DNA of 64,000 nucleotides from Coprinus comatus (lineage: Eukaryota; Basidiomycota; Agaricomycetes; Agaricales; Agaricaceae): NCBI GenBank assembly GCA_034638255.1, contig JAWPGT010000050.1:1-64000 (forward strand). The letters run 5' to 3'. Of this stretch, positions 1 to 11,619 are shown piece after piece. Both the position numbers and the translations under genes were made by a program. Each line of letters starts with the position of its first letter. Position 1 is the first letter of the stretch. The notes beneath the pieces were generated by a model. The model did not search any database. It was not told the origin of the DNA and saw only the letters and a program-made list of their open reading frames with translations.

Positions 1-1691
1 CGAGAGCTTGATTGACACCAATTTCGGGAACAGAATCATCAAATTTGAGACCACAGCCATTTCATCTGGTTCCGGATTACTTTCACAATGGGAGGTAATA
101 ATGAGCACTGTGAGGTTACAACTTGACGATAGATGTTCGTTCGGCGATAGTTCAATGAAAGGAATCAGCTTTAATGGTATAGCAAGCTCCTTTAACGATG
201 GTAATAGACGTGAGATTTCGGTAAGTAAGAGGTATTAAAGTTTGGGCGTGATACTGGGTTTGATATCCTTAATTTCTCCAACGCAGGCCACGATTTTATT
301 ACCAATAAGAGATCCGAGTCGGATAAATTGTTGGGGATTTGCTCCAATAGGAATGATGTGAGTGAAGTCTTGGTGAGGAATTCGGACAAATGCGATCTGG
401 AAAGAATCGATGGTAATGTAAAGGTTGTAACGTTGCGAACAGATGAGATTGTGCGACGAATGGATAATGATCTGAGATCTGGGAACACTGCAGCCACGTT
501 GAGAAATAATGAGCTCCAAAAACGGGATTCCGTTAGAGGCAGTTCACCGATGGAAAGAGTCAGGCTGTGTAGTTTCGAAGTCGGAGGAGATTGAAGAAGA
601 GGCCGGGAGAGCAAACGCGTGTCGAGATCTGTATAGTTGCCAATAAGATAAAGGACACGAAGATTACCAGAGATCGGAAGTGATAGGGGATTTCGTGGGG
701 ACCCATCCAGTGGAAGGCGAATGCCACATTCTAGCTCTTTGAGAGCAGATAGTGGTGTTTCGGTCGGAGAGGAAGTAGAGAATAAAAAAAAATTGCGATT
801 GGATGATGCCAAATATTCCTCAAAGTTGATTTTCAAAATCTGGAGCGAGGGGAACTTGAAACATTTGTCGACGAGGAATTCAAAAGGTTTACCTCGGTAT
901 GTTACACTTGTGAAGTGTTTGCAGCGGAATTTCAATGTGAGGAAGATATGCTCTAGGTACAAGGGTCCATCGAAATAATCGTGTATATTGATATTTTCTG
1001 AAGTGAAGGAGGAATGAGGGGATCTAAGAGATGTGTCCATGCATACTCTGGACGGAAAGGTGTAAAATGGATTGACAACGCTGTTAGTTGTGGAAGGAGA
1101 ATGCTGACCCCGTTTTCATTTTCCAAACAATCCAGCAATCCCTTAAGCATAAACCATAACATTGTTTCCTTCCATTCGACTCTAGCCATGCGGAACTTCC
1201 GTATCTTGCGAAGATAAAATGCAACACCCTGCACCTCGGTCTGTGTTGGCTCATCCATCATGATCTACATGGAGTTAAAACATCAATAAGATGGCAAGCA
1301 CAATATATAGATAACACACCCAATTTCCCATACACAAACTATCAATGAAATAATCATCATCAACCTCATTTGCCTCATATTGGTCACTGTAACATATTTT
1401 TGGTTATGAAGGTTGTCCAAGTTCGTCGGTGGCACCAGGAGCAGGGTTGAGAATTCGAATTACTGGCTACAGTGAGGTCATGGACTTCCACAGCGAATCC
1501 AAAGCGCAATTGGTTATTTGAAACGATGCCAGAGCGATGTTATACATCGTCTTCCTCTTCGTTTTGATTTCATCATGGGTGTCGTGATCGAGGTCCGTTT
1601 CAAAGTAGCCAAGGATTTCTCTCCAAATATCTTGATTCATAATAAAGGCAGAGACTGAAGGATCTGGTAATGGCGGCACTGGTGCGGGCAT
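1..1691 (-). pseudogene. F-box/LRR-like family 1 member A, multiply disrupted
   Basis: Exon 1 (start 1691) encodes an F-box-like segment around 'DIWREILGYFETDL' and ends in 'LWKSMTSL'. A TAG near 1465 then sits where paralogues at 4472 and 28268 have Glu ('TLEPI'). A 55-nt intron (1265-1319, GT-AG) matches the paralogues' intron position. The body holds the family's leucine-rich pattern but changes frame near 990, and again near 225, where homology to 'LPRSLKELELPL' resumes in another frame. The homologous C-terminal part continues past the window start, so the 3' end is not visible. F-box proteins normally recruit substrates to SCF ubiquitin ligases; this copy, with three independent lesions, should not make a full protein. 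Confidence 0.8.
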
Positions 1692-1935
1692 CGGTACGCG
1701 TAAATGTGTTGGGTTAGAATATGGTGGTAACAGACAAAAGAAGGAATGATAATGCTAACGTCAACGTTGCAGTCACAATACATGCTTCTTTGTGATTAGC
1801 GCCCAACAATTTAAAGTGTTTTATACCAGTTCATGAGACTTTCCATCACTACTCCATATACTGGATATCTATCTACAGTAGCAATTAGATTTTTTTAAAC
1901 ACTTTTTTGAGCCCTATAGCAAACATGGAATAACG

Positions 1936-2268
1936 TTACATTTGTAGTATTTCCTCATCCATACTACAAGGATCCAGAGGTGACAATTCCAATTTGATCG
2001 ACATTAACTTCGGAAATATGCTGATCAAGTATTGTCCCATATGCTCTGCCTCAAACCCAATAACGGAACTGGTGACGCTACTTCGGGTGATGGTGAGGTG
2101 CCAGACGATACTTTTTGATACATAATGTCTGAGATCTGAAATTCGACTCCGACTCCGACTTGTCAAGTGGTAATGCCAACACTCCTTCAATGATTTCGAA
2201 TCGCGAGATATTTTGAACAGGAGGTCAGAGGTATGTTCGTTAGTCAGGCTATATGCCAACAATGTCAT
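1936..2268 (-). pseudogene. C-terminal relic of F-box/LRR-like family 1
   Basis: An isolated 110-codon frame contains 'SLKECWHYHL' and 'YLISIFPKLMSIKLELS'. These match the C-terminal 'SLKELELPL' and 'LMFEFPKLKSIELS' blocks of the neighbouring gene at 2805-4472. No F-box exon or central repeat region precedes it, so it is best read as a truncated duplicate. The stretch 'SRSRSR' comes from a short gactcc microrepeat. It lies in the same orientation between two longer family members, consistent with tandem duplication followed by deletion. Confidence 0.6.
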
Positions 2269-2804
2269 ACACCCCTTTGGTACGGGGACAATTTCGTCTG
2301 GAGTCTAGTGCCAAAAACTGAAAGTACTGAACATTAACCTTGTCATGTATAAATAAGAGATTTATTGGGAGACGGAGAGATGACTGGGTCTGCCTCATTG
2401 CATCACGGATACACTTAGCGCTAAATTGCCAGAGACTAGAATAGTGCTTCAGACCTGTTCAAGACTCAAGTACTCACGAGTCATCTTAACCCTGAAGGTA
2501 TTTATTTATAGGATATAGTGGGTGTTTTACTACTACTGGGAAGAATAAAGACAAATGACACAACACATATAACATGTGTCCCTCCCATTACTCTCCTCCA
2601 ACAGTACAAGAATTAGTCTACAAACTAACGAAATTACGAATGCAACAAACGTGAACTAAAAGAAGACAAAATCAGAAAACCAAACGGAGTACTACAACAA
2701 CCCAAAAACAACAAATTTCCACTTCAACCATTAACCATCAATCTTCGTCTTAGGCTCTTTAATCTCTCCCCTTTCATGGTAAAAAAAGACCACAATCCCA
2801 TAGA
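2269..2804. other. Intergenic, no gene seen
   Basis: AT-rich spacer between the relic at 1936-2268 and the 3' end of the F-box gene ending at 2805. Only short chance frames are present. It probably includes the downstream untranslated region of that gene. Confidence 0.5.
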
Positions 2805-4472
2805 CTACATAGTTATGGGCCTCCTCTTGCTCCAATGGTGAAAGTCGATCAACTCTTGCAAGGTGGCATAGTAGGCCTTTTGGCTCGATGATTGCGTAGA
2901 CAATTCGATCGACTTTAGCTTCGGGAATTCAAACATCAAACTTTTGACCAACGACATTGCATTCGGCTCATGACTTCCATGTCGAGTGTTCGTGAATTTT
3001 TCCAGAGCTCTGATGAGCACTCCGTGACCCAACTTCGGAGTCATAAAACCATCGGGAAGTGTCCACTTAAGTGGTAATTCCAACTCCTTCAGAGATCGAG
3101 GTAAATGAAGGAGAATAGCAGAGTCGTAAGTCGTCGGATCTCGGGATGGATTAGAAATCTTCAATATCTCCAATAAAGGCCATAGTTTTGACAAGTGTAC
3201 AATTTCATTTTTGGATAATGCATTGGATATATTCTCCAAACAGAATAAAGTCATGGTTCTTTGAGTCTTCAGTGGTGAGAGGGCATTAAAGTCGAGATCA
3301 CCCATGCCATAATCTTGAGCCGAACAAAGTGCACGACGAAATGTTAATGAACCGAGGGATGGAAACAGCTTGATCATACGAAGAATAAAATCTTTCCAGG
3401 AGAATGGTTGAGACGGTGCATCAAGTGAAATAATGAGTGAACGCATCTCTGGGAGGATTGGAAAATCTTCAAATAACGAACCAACAAAATCAACAGCGTT
3501 GCCGATAATGTGAAGAGATTTGAGGTTACCCGAAATCGGAAGTGGACTGATAGAAGAAGGAAGAGCGAAGGCACGAATGTCACATTCGATGTCCGTAAAA
3601 CTAGAGTTTGTTCCCAGCACAAAACGAAAAGGGTCACGATTGGGACTTCGTATGCTATGTTCTTCAGAATTGAGTAGCAAAGTCTTCAATCTCCGGATCC
3701 TGAAGCATATATCAGCGAGACAACCAATAGGTGTACCTCGGTAAGAGATGCTTGTTAATTTTTTGCAACGTGCTTCGAATAAGGAGAAGATGTGGTCGAA
3801 ATTTCGCGTTTCGGTTTTTGGATTACGTATCGAGATCGTTTTCAATGAGGACGACAGAATGGGTTCCAGTAAATTCTTCCATTCATATTGTGGGTCGAAG
3901 CCAGTAAAATCAAATGTGGAACGAGGTCTTGACGATCTTCATCCCTCAACAGCCCTCGGAGTGTAAGCCATAACATTGCTTCTTTCCATTCAACTCCTTT
4001 CAAGTGCATATATCTTATCCTTCGAAGGTACGAGGACATGCGCTCTAGTTCCGAGTCACTTGGCTTAGGTCCTTGCACAACCTCCAAATAGAATATTAGT
4101 CTTACTAAACTCCAGACAATAAGAATTACTTACCCAACCATTTTGGCATGGGTAACAACTTGACACACGGTTAAAATGCACTCTTGGAGGGCATTTTTTG
4201 GACTCTGGAACATGATTAAAAATTCGAATTATGGGTTCCAACGTAGTCATCGACTTCCAGAGTGACCCGAGAGTACAATCGGCGAATCCAGAGGAGAGTA
4301 AAGCCATGCTACGTATCATCTTCCTTTTGTTATTAATTTCTTGAACGCTATCCCGACCCAAATCTACTTCGAAATAAAGTAGAATCTCTCTCCAAATATC
4401 ATGATTGCCGACAAGGACCGAACTCGACAGTAATGACGACCTGTTACCAGTGGTGCCTTTTAAAGAAATCAT
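2805..4472 (-). pseudogene. F-box/LRR-like family 1 member B, one frameshift
   Basis: Exon 1 (4134-4472) carries the F-box-like 'HDIWREILLYFEVDLG' and 'LGSLWKSMTTLEPIIRI', ending at Trp before a 52-nt GT-AG intron (4082-4133). Exon 2 opens 'VVQGPKPSDSELERM' and runs through 'WKEAMLWLTLRGLL', then hits a stop at 3842. The family sequence continues in another frame ('FDPQYEWKNLLEPILSS', then 'NFDHIFSLFEARCKKL') down to 2805. Comparison with the intact paralogue at 26552-28268 places a frame-changing deletion near 3900. Apart from this the gene is well preserved, so inactivation looks recent; a sequence error cannot be excluded. The predicted role is as an SCF substrate adaptor. Confidence 0.75.
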
Positions 4473-4843
4473 CGAAGACGTGGTTTTAGAGGAAGCGGAG
4501 TGCGGCAGTCAAATTCAACGTGACGGAAGAATGAAAGGGAAAGAACAAGATCTATACGTGCTCGCCTAATATGCTCTCAAGAATCCAGAAACTCGATGTC
4601 TCATATATGACGGCTACGTATGACGTAGCATCAGTGGCAGGGAAGGAACGCGATCAGTGGTCTCCGTCAAATGACGCTCGAACACAGATAAAAACCCCAT
4701 TAAGAGGGGCGGACAAGGAAGAAGAGAAACGGAGTATAAATTTTTTTCTATTAACAAAAAAACCCATTGATCATGCACATACGGGTAGGAAGATCATGAA
4801 AAAATGCCTCTAACAACTGATTTTGACATACATATCATCTAAT
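4473..4843. other. Intergenic spacer
   Basis: Holds the upstream region of the F-box gene starting at 4472 and the 3' untranslated side of the complex I gene ending at 4844. An 80-codon forward frame (4571-4813) has no recognisable features and is probably chance. Confidence 0.5.
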
Positions 4844-7451
4844 TTATGCAAAAGCAGCTTGTTCAGCTTTACCAATATCACTAATATCCTCTCCTTTTGT
4901 GAATGCACGCGTACATTGAGCCATCGTCACCGAACTAAGATAATAATAAAAAGAAAGAAATCAGCTTTCTGAACAAGAACATTCAGATTAAAGCAAAGAC
5001 TCACGCTCTCGAAATAGGATCGGTCTGATAGAAGTTGTTAATAGGTTTCCTAAACGCAGCACCTCCAATCTTCGAACCAACAGTTCTCGCTTTAATAACC
5101 TTCAATCCCTCAAGTACCAATCCCTCCGAAACCTTCTCAGTAACATCATATCTCACCAAAGCAGGTGAAATCTCCCACATCCTATCTCTCAATTCCAACG
5201 CATCATTATAAGGTAATGGTGTACCAATAACCTCAGAAAGTGCACGAATGATTTTCCAATCTTCACGAGCGGCACCAGGTGGGCTAACAGCTGCACGTCC
5301 CATTTGTGCACGACCTTCAGTGTTAACCCATGTTGTTCCCTTTTCAGTATATGCTGATCCAGGCAGGCAAACATCGGCAAGTTGGGCACCTAGGTCTCCA
5401 TGATGTCCTTGGTAAACAACGAAGGCGTCGGTGGGAATGCTCTTGGGGTCAACTTCGTCAGCATTAAGGAGATAGATGAATTTGGGTTTTGTTTGGGAGG
5501 CGGAGCGAGAAGGAGTGAAACCGACATCATAGGCAGCAGCACGAGAAGCGATACGTTGGAGAACACTGAAACCATTCCACTCAGGGGTCACTAGTCTAGA
5601 CTTCTCCTTTTCGACAAGTTGAGCTAGGGAGTTGTAAATACCAGCGGCATCGGCGTGCTCCGAGAGTGAACTGCCAACAATGATCAAAGGCTTCTTGGCC
5701 GACTTCCATTTCTGAGCAAATGCGCTATCAGCAGCTTTACCAGAAACAAAGGCAGACAAAGCGTTGGCGTCACCACCAAGGTATTCATAACCATAAGTAG
5801 TGTCAGCACGTTCACCAATGAGACCTATTTCGACGGGGGTATGTAGCCAGCTGCGGCGAATACGGGAGTTGAGGACGGCGGCTTCGTGCCGAGGATTTGT
5901 GCCAACGAGAAGAATAGCATCCGCCTCGTCAACGCCTGGGATGGTGGCATTGAAGAGGTAGTTAGAACGAACATCCACGCCATGCACAGGAGGTTGAGTG
6001 CCATTGGCTTGGTCGAGGGCAAGGTTGTCGGAGTTGAGGCGGTTGGCGAGATCCTTGAGGGCTACGAGGGATTCGGTGTCAGCAAGGTGACCAGCGATGG
6101 CCTGGATTTCGTTTCCAGTTGCCCCTGAAGAAGCAAGACCTTCAGAGATGGCAGTCAAGGCCTCTTCCCAAGTAGCAGCAACGAAACGGTCGCCTTGCTT
6201 TACGAGAGGAGTTGTCAAACGTTGGAACCTAAGACCATCGTAGGCATATCTTGTCTTGTCACTAATCCACTCCTCATTGACGTCGTCGTTGGTCTTGGGT
6301 TGAATGCGCATAACTTGGACACCACGAGAATCCACGCGAATGTTAGAACCGACAGCGTCCAGGACATCGACACTTTCGGTAGACTTGAGCTCCCAAGGAC
6401 GAGCATTGTATGCGTAGGGTTTACTTGTGAGGGCACCGACTGGACACAGATCGACGATGTTACCAGAAAGCTCGGAATCCATGGTCCTCTCGACATAGGT
6501 GCCAATTTGCATGTCATTTCCACGACCGGTGGTACCGAACTCTTCGACACCAGCAACCTCGTTTGCGAAACGGACACAACGCGTGCACTGAATACAACGG
6601 TTCATTGAGGTCTTTACTAGTGGACCAAGATCCTTATTTTCGACGGCACGTTTGCCAGTAATTTCATGAAAGCGCGTTCGGTCAGAGCCATAACGCATCG
6701 ATTGATCTTGTAGGTCACATTCTCCTCCCTGGTCGCAAATGGGGCAATCAAGGGGATGGTTGGCGAGGAGGAATTCCATAACGCCCTCTCTTTGTTCACG
6801 ATAAGCTCAGAGAACAAATAACAAAGGCGCTGTAACACTCACCGGGCTTCATGGACGAGTGGGGTATTGGTGAAGACTTTAGCGCCGGGCATGGCAGGCA
6901 TAGCACTAGACCAATTTAGAAAAAAAAGCTAGAGGCTGCGAAATAGATACATACCATGATGCTACAGGTTTAGGTGACCTCTCAACTTCGACCAGACACA
7001 TACGACAATTTCCCGCAATCGCTAACCTAACCTCGTTTCAATAGTAGTTGGATTGACATAAAACCACCGAAACGAACCTATCATGGTAACAGAACCTGGA
7101 GAGCGCATAAGTTCGATTCTAACCCAGGATACCACGAAACATACCTGGGTATTGTTGCTCCTGCGGCCTCGCAAGCCTGAATAAGGGCAGAACCTGAAAA
7201 ACGTTACTCAGAACCGGGGTTTGTAGTCTCAAAAACGAGACCAACCTTGGGGGACGGTGACTTCTTTGCCGTCAACGGTCAAAGTAATATCTGCACTGCG
7301 TGCTGACGACGACGCGATAGAGCGAATACCTGTTGAACCCGGTCAAAAAATATGGATTGGGAACCGAGTCTGGGTACCTACTAGTGTTTGTGACCTTTCC
7401 GAGCAGCCCGGACGACGAGGGCCGCGACACAGATGATACGATGCGCAGCAT
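4844..7451 (-). CDS. NDUFS1: NADH:ubiquinone oxidoreductase 75-78 kDa iron-sulfur subunit (complex I)
   Basis: Eight exons splice to 743 codons, the usual family length: 7382-7451, 7246-7329, 7145-7193, 7078-7095, 6955-7026, 6843-6905, 5005-6789 and 4844-4934. This subunit is in the mitochondrial NADH-oxidising arm of complex I and relays electrons through its iron-sulfur clusters. The start '[15 protein letters not shown]' looks like a mitochondrial presequence. The [2Fe-2S] ligands lie in '[16 protein letters not shown]' and 'ASCAMP'. '[17 protein letters not shown]' is the HxxxCxxCx5C site, and '[10 protein letters not shown]' with '[12 protein letters not shown]' supplies the next cluster. 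Exon 4 is only 18 nt and encodes FCYHDR. The C-terminus 'DPISRASVTMAQC' is diagnostic. No damage is seen. Confidence 0.97.
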
Positions 7452-7685
7452 CAGACTGCCTGGATGATGATGGAGTAGAGGCAAAGCTCAAGAGTAATGG
7501 ATGCTGGCGAATTTCGGGACGTACACTCTCGGTCACGCCCGCCGCTGTCACCATCCAACCACCATCTCTCAATTTCACATTCCCACACTTCAGTCGGAGC
7601 TCAAATATTTCACTCGGAGTTTGATTGGGTCAAATATACAGAACAAAAATTCATAGCGCAAAAAATCACAAGGTACAGTATATAA

Positions 7686-9446
7686 TCAAACAACCTCAAA
7701 GTCAGAAATCACTCCACCTTTCCCACCTTGTACCCCCTCACTGACATTATTCGCACGAAATTCCTGGCACAACCGAATTGTCTCCATCACTTTCTCCCAT
7801 TCCGGACCATCTTCTATTGCATTGATTGAATCGATTTGGGGGAACAGCCAAATCATACATCGGGCAACATTAATAATTTGCTGCCACTTCATGTCCTCAG
7901 GCTTCGCACCCTTGATATTCTGGTTATTGCGAATCATAATACTTCGGAGTGTATGATGGATTGGTCGTAGAGTGTCAACTTTTTCCGGCAGACCAAGCAC
8001 TCGAATACCGATATTAACGTTAAGATGTTGTAAACGTGGGGCGGCGTTTGCTATGTTGTGCAGTGTTGATAATGAAATGGATACTGTTCGAGGGAGTGAT
8101 ATGGTTTCTGCAGATCGCCAACATGTGGGTGAACCAAAGGTCTCATCAATCCCATGAACGTTCCCTCCGTCAATGAGAATTTTCTTCAACTTGCGGAACG
8201 AAGTCAAATGATTCAAATCACAAACGGTACCAACTGCTGAGTTGAACGATAACTCTTCCAGCGTATGGCACCATCGAACCGAAACCGCAGAAATTACATT
8301 CAACCTTCCCCCAACACGATCCGTACAATTTTCTGGCACATCGGGAACTTTGTTGGATAGCGAGGACTTTTTTCTCTTCCCTTTTTTCGGCTTCATGTTA
8401 TTGTCATTGGGACTGTAAAAGGCTGTTTAGCAGGTACCCAGCACCTTGGTGATAACAGATATATCGAACCTAGTCTCATCAGAGTCATCGGAAGTCGTGC
8501 AGGTAATATATAAACCCGACAATTCTTCTGACGCAATATTCTGGAGAAGGTCCAAAACCAACTTCAATGGACCAGTGATCGTTAAATATTCCAAACATGG
8601 CAAGAACGGAACCAAAGGCTCCTGGGCTTGTGGCAAGAAATCATATTTGAGCGTTGAGATGTCCAACGACAAGCTTTTCAGCGACGTTAGAGCCCCCAAC
8701 ATTCGGATATCATCAAAGGTATTGATGTTTTCCAATGACTTCAACTCGAGAATGGTGAGTTTGGTGATATTGGAGATTCTGGTGAGCCATTGCTGAGGTA
8801 GTTTCTGCGTATTGGTGATCCTCAAGCCTTGAAGATTCGGAGTGAATTGGGCGATATCGAGAAGAAAATTACCAACAGACACTCGCAAAGCTTCTGCCTT
8901 GTCTGCCTTGTTATTGTCAGGGGATTGTCGTGAATCGTCGGAAATGCCAAGATGATCTGTCAAAGTAGAAACGGTAGTAGGAGCCAAGTTGATGGAAATT
9001 TCTTCTAGTGTGGGGGATAAAAGGAGATGAAGAAACGAGATTCTTGTATCCCGGATCGATAAAGTCCGCAACGAAGGAAACAATGGTTGACCCTTCTCCA
9101 ACTGGTGTGCAATGCGGATAAATGTAGATGGATCGATTTTTTTTGCATCTTCTGAATTCAAGTCCAACTTCTCTACTTGGCTACAAGCTTGAAAAAAGTT
9201 GGACCAGGATTCTGGAGTTGGCGCTCCTGCGAGAATCTACAGAGACAATAGTTGAGATCAAGAACATGATTAAACCTACTTTACACTCATATATTTGCCA
9301 TGGTACTCTTCATGACTGCTGAGCAGTTTGACCAACGGGATCAGTGATTGAATATGTTTCCACATCGATGCCTGTAACTCGTCTGTGAGAGGTTTGCCCT
9401 TACCATCGATTGGTGGAGGGGCTATGTCAAGACTAGAGTGAGACAT
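7686..9446 (-). CDS. F-box/LRR-like family 2 protein D
   Basis: Three exons (9285-9446, 8470-9236, 7686-8412) splice cleanly to 551 codons, with introns of 48 and 57 nt. The second intron has a plausible 'TGCTAAAC' branch site. Exon 1 encodes a short helical leader 'SLIPLVKLLSSHEEYHG'; exon 2 starts 'ILAGAPTPESWSNFF', the signature of this family. The rest alternates leucine-rich segments such as 'LFPSLRTLSIRDTRI' and 'FTPNLQGLRITN', as in leucine-rich repeat domains. No classical F-box is obvious at the N-terminus, so the F-box label rests on similarity of overall design to basidiomycete F-box/LRR families. Of the four members here, this one is intact by every test I could make. Its function is unknown; substrate recognition is an inference. 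Confidence 0.8.
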
Positions 9447-9713
9447 GGTTGAAATGTTGGATTGGATTGACTAATGAGTGGTTTAAGGGAGAGGGGGATT
9501 GAGTGTGATCAAGCTAATGCTATCGTTCACAATGAGGTCTGTTTTGAGCCAAAGGCACCGGTGATTCTCCCGCTACCACGAGGCATGTCAACGTAAAATA
9601 GAAGAAAAGTGTGAGAAAAGCCACAGTAACACAACTTCTCACAAGAGTCGATCGAACTTTGTTTACTGCGGAATGACGCTGGGAGATGAACTGGTCCTGG
9701 GTTCATACTATCG

Positions 9714-10054
9714 TTACCCAGAAGTTCGGAATCACCAGAAGTTCGGAATGTCACAAGAGTGACAGTGATAGTTTCAACCTCCGCTTGACACTACCACGTG
9801 CGGACATTCAATGATATGATGTGCAATCAATACCTTATCAATATTCAATATCCGACATGGCAAGGCTTCGGCAGGCGTGACAACCCTCCCAAAATTTTCT
9901 TCAAAAACCTACTTTCCTTCCCACAAAAAAAATGGCATGATGGCATTCAGGGTAGTGTAAATAATAAGTATACAAGTTTTCAGGTGCAAACTTTCCCCAA
10001 GCGAGGAGGAAAACTGGAATTCCAAACTTCTGGTGATTCCGAACTTCTGGGTAA
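9714..10054. mobile_element. MITE-like element with 36-bp terminal inverted repeats
   Basis: The ends 9714-9749 and 10019-10054 are inverted copies with one mismatch, starting TTACCCAGAAG and ending CTTCTGGGTAA. Each end contains two tandem copies of the 17-nt unit CCAGAAGTTCGGAATCA, the second slightly altered. The roughly 270-bp interior has no coding capacity. The flanks continue the inverted repeat weakly (TACTA with a 3-nt offset) but show no clean target-site duplication. The size and lack of genes fit a miniature inverted-repeat transposable element; the parent transposon is not in the window. A plain inverted duplication of a local repeat is the alternative. Confidence 0.55.
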
Positions 10055-10482
10055 TAGTACTTCGTGTGTGCTGCTTCTCCTGAACCATAATCGATCCATG
10101 ATCTCACCTACCTATCAGGTACTGTAAGCATAATGGTGTCAAATTGCAGCACAAACTCCAAAACAATATCTTGGTAAAACATCTGGTTTAATAACATGTC
10201 TGTTAACTGATCGTCGATTCTTTTCTACTATCAACAATTCAGCCTGGTATGTATCATACCACAAGTAGATTCTAACGTCAGTAGTTGCAGGACCCTGGAA
10301 TATCCTCAAAGAGCCTAGATCCGAAATCTTCGAAATTTCGCCTTTTTGTTCATCGACAAATCGCCAAAATTGGCCGATATTTGTTCATTTTTGCCTCCAT
10401 CGAAATTTTGTTCATTTTGGTGTTTCCGGCCTCAAAAAATCAAAAAAAAAAAAGAAAAGCCTAAAAAAAATTGTTTCAAGTA
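10055..10482. other. Intergenic, AT-rich with A-tracts
   Basis: Contains self-complementary low-complexity sequence around 10320-10440, including CGAAATCTTCGAAATTTCG, and two poly-A runs near 10441 and 10463. No supportable gene was found. Confidence 0.4.
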
Positions 10483-10869
10483 CTACTTTGTGTGAATCCC
10501 AATCACATCATCCACGAGATTTTTTCGTGAGTTAAGCGATACAATTGCTTCTTCAATGTTCCTACCTTTAGATAATGCCTTGTAGATGACAAATGTATCG
10601 TGTGTAAGTGAGACTGCTGAATTTCTAACCTCAACCCCCGATGTTATCAAGGTAAGGAAATATTGAGGAGCTAGATGTGCAAAGTGAGATGTATGAAGAA
10701 CGTCTAATTCTGTTGTAGCACTAATGAATTCTGCTCACGTTACCAGCAAGGCTGGCAAATTTTTCTTAATTTGGTACACACAAGCTACATAGTACTCGAG
10801 GTAGTAAAATTTGGAAGCTGGGGGATTCTGAGTTGATTCCGACTGCTTTTGGGTGTCAGTGGTCAACCG
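10483..10869 (-). pseudogene. Unrecognised coding remnant with one in-frame stop
   Basis: On the minus strand one frame stays open for 129 codons except for a single TGA at 10735-10737. The composition is protein-like, for example 'FYYLEYYVACVYQIKKNLPA' and, after the stop, 'VDDVIGIHTK' just before the TAG at 10483. There is no ATG at the 5' end, where an in-frame TAA lies at 10870-10872. I do not recognise the family. It may be the surviving 3' part of a decayed gene. The segment bearing the stop is too short to be an intron (about 23 nt between the nearest GT and AG). Confidence 0.35.
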
Positions 10870-11095
10870 TTAAATCTAACGAAATATCACACTTGTTGCT
10901 CCCGAGGCCTGATCTAACTAGACCCCTGGAGTGGGAGCGACAGGTGAAACATCACCGACACATTCTTATTATATGTATCTCTGGTGGCTTGCAACTTTAT
11001 TTCGTTTGGGCTCATTCAGGGACAGTGCGTGGGTAGGCGGCGATTATTATCAGGGAAGTAATTGACACCGAAGTTGTTGACATTATACTTTTGGA

Positions 11096-11176
11096 TTAGA
11101 ATTGTATAAAATCAACGAAATCAGGACCTCGCAAACTGTGGTCATGGATGAGTTCAATCGTCAAGTTGCCAACTAG
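11096..11176 (+). pseudogene. C-terminal relic of a DUF6533-like membrane protein
   Basis: The 26-codon tail 'LELYKINEIRTSQ...' up to the TAG at 11174 closely matches the tail 'LELRKINEPDRRDD...' of the neighbouring gene ending at 13369. The upstream transmembrane part is not recognisable, so this is a truncated tandem duplicate. Confidence 0.6.
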
Positions 11177-11619
11177 GTTGTCGACTACCTTGAACAACCT
11201 ACATGAAATGGTTTCATTGATATGTAGTGTGATACTTGTATGTATTGGCATGGGTACAGAATATCATACGTTAGTGATAGTATATTGCCGAATATTGAAT
11301 TAGAGATACATACCTCATATTCCTTGTTATGAGCAGGAATACGAACGTCGAACACTTGTCAAACGGATAAGTGAGGAACGTAAATATTCAGAACCATACT
11401 TTCATCCTATTAATACATTATTCGGAGGTTATATTATCCCCATATACTTCAAATAAGCTTCAAAGTTCAGTACAATAGAGAGCGCCCTGGAAGGGTTGTG
11501 GTGGTTAGGTGATTTGAAAAACCAGTATATATGCCTAGGGCCCCCATCTCTTCCACAAGTGTTTCTCAAGGATCACTCTATCTCGCCACGCTCTACCAGA
11601 TCTTGACTTGCAATACCTT

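Noticed and set aside
4571..4813. 80-codon plus-strand frame as a small gene
   Set aside because: No domain, no splice context, lies in the upstream region of the F-box gene and ends in a low-complexity stretch.
6195..6608. 137-codon plus-strand frame
   Set aside because: Lies entirely antisense to conserved complex I coding sequence; its openness is a by-product of codon use.
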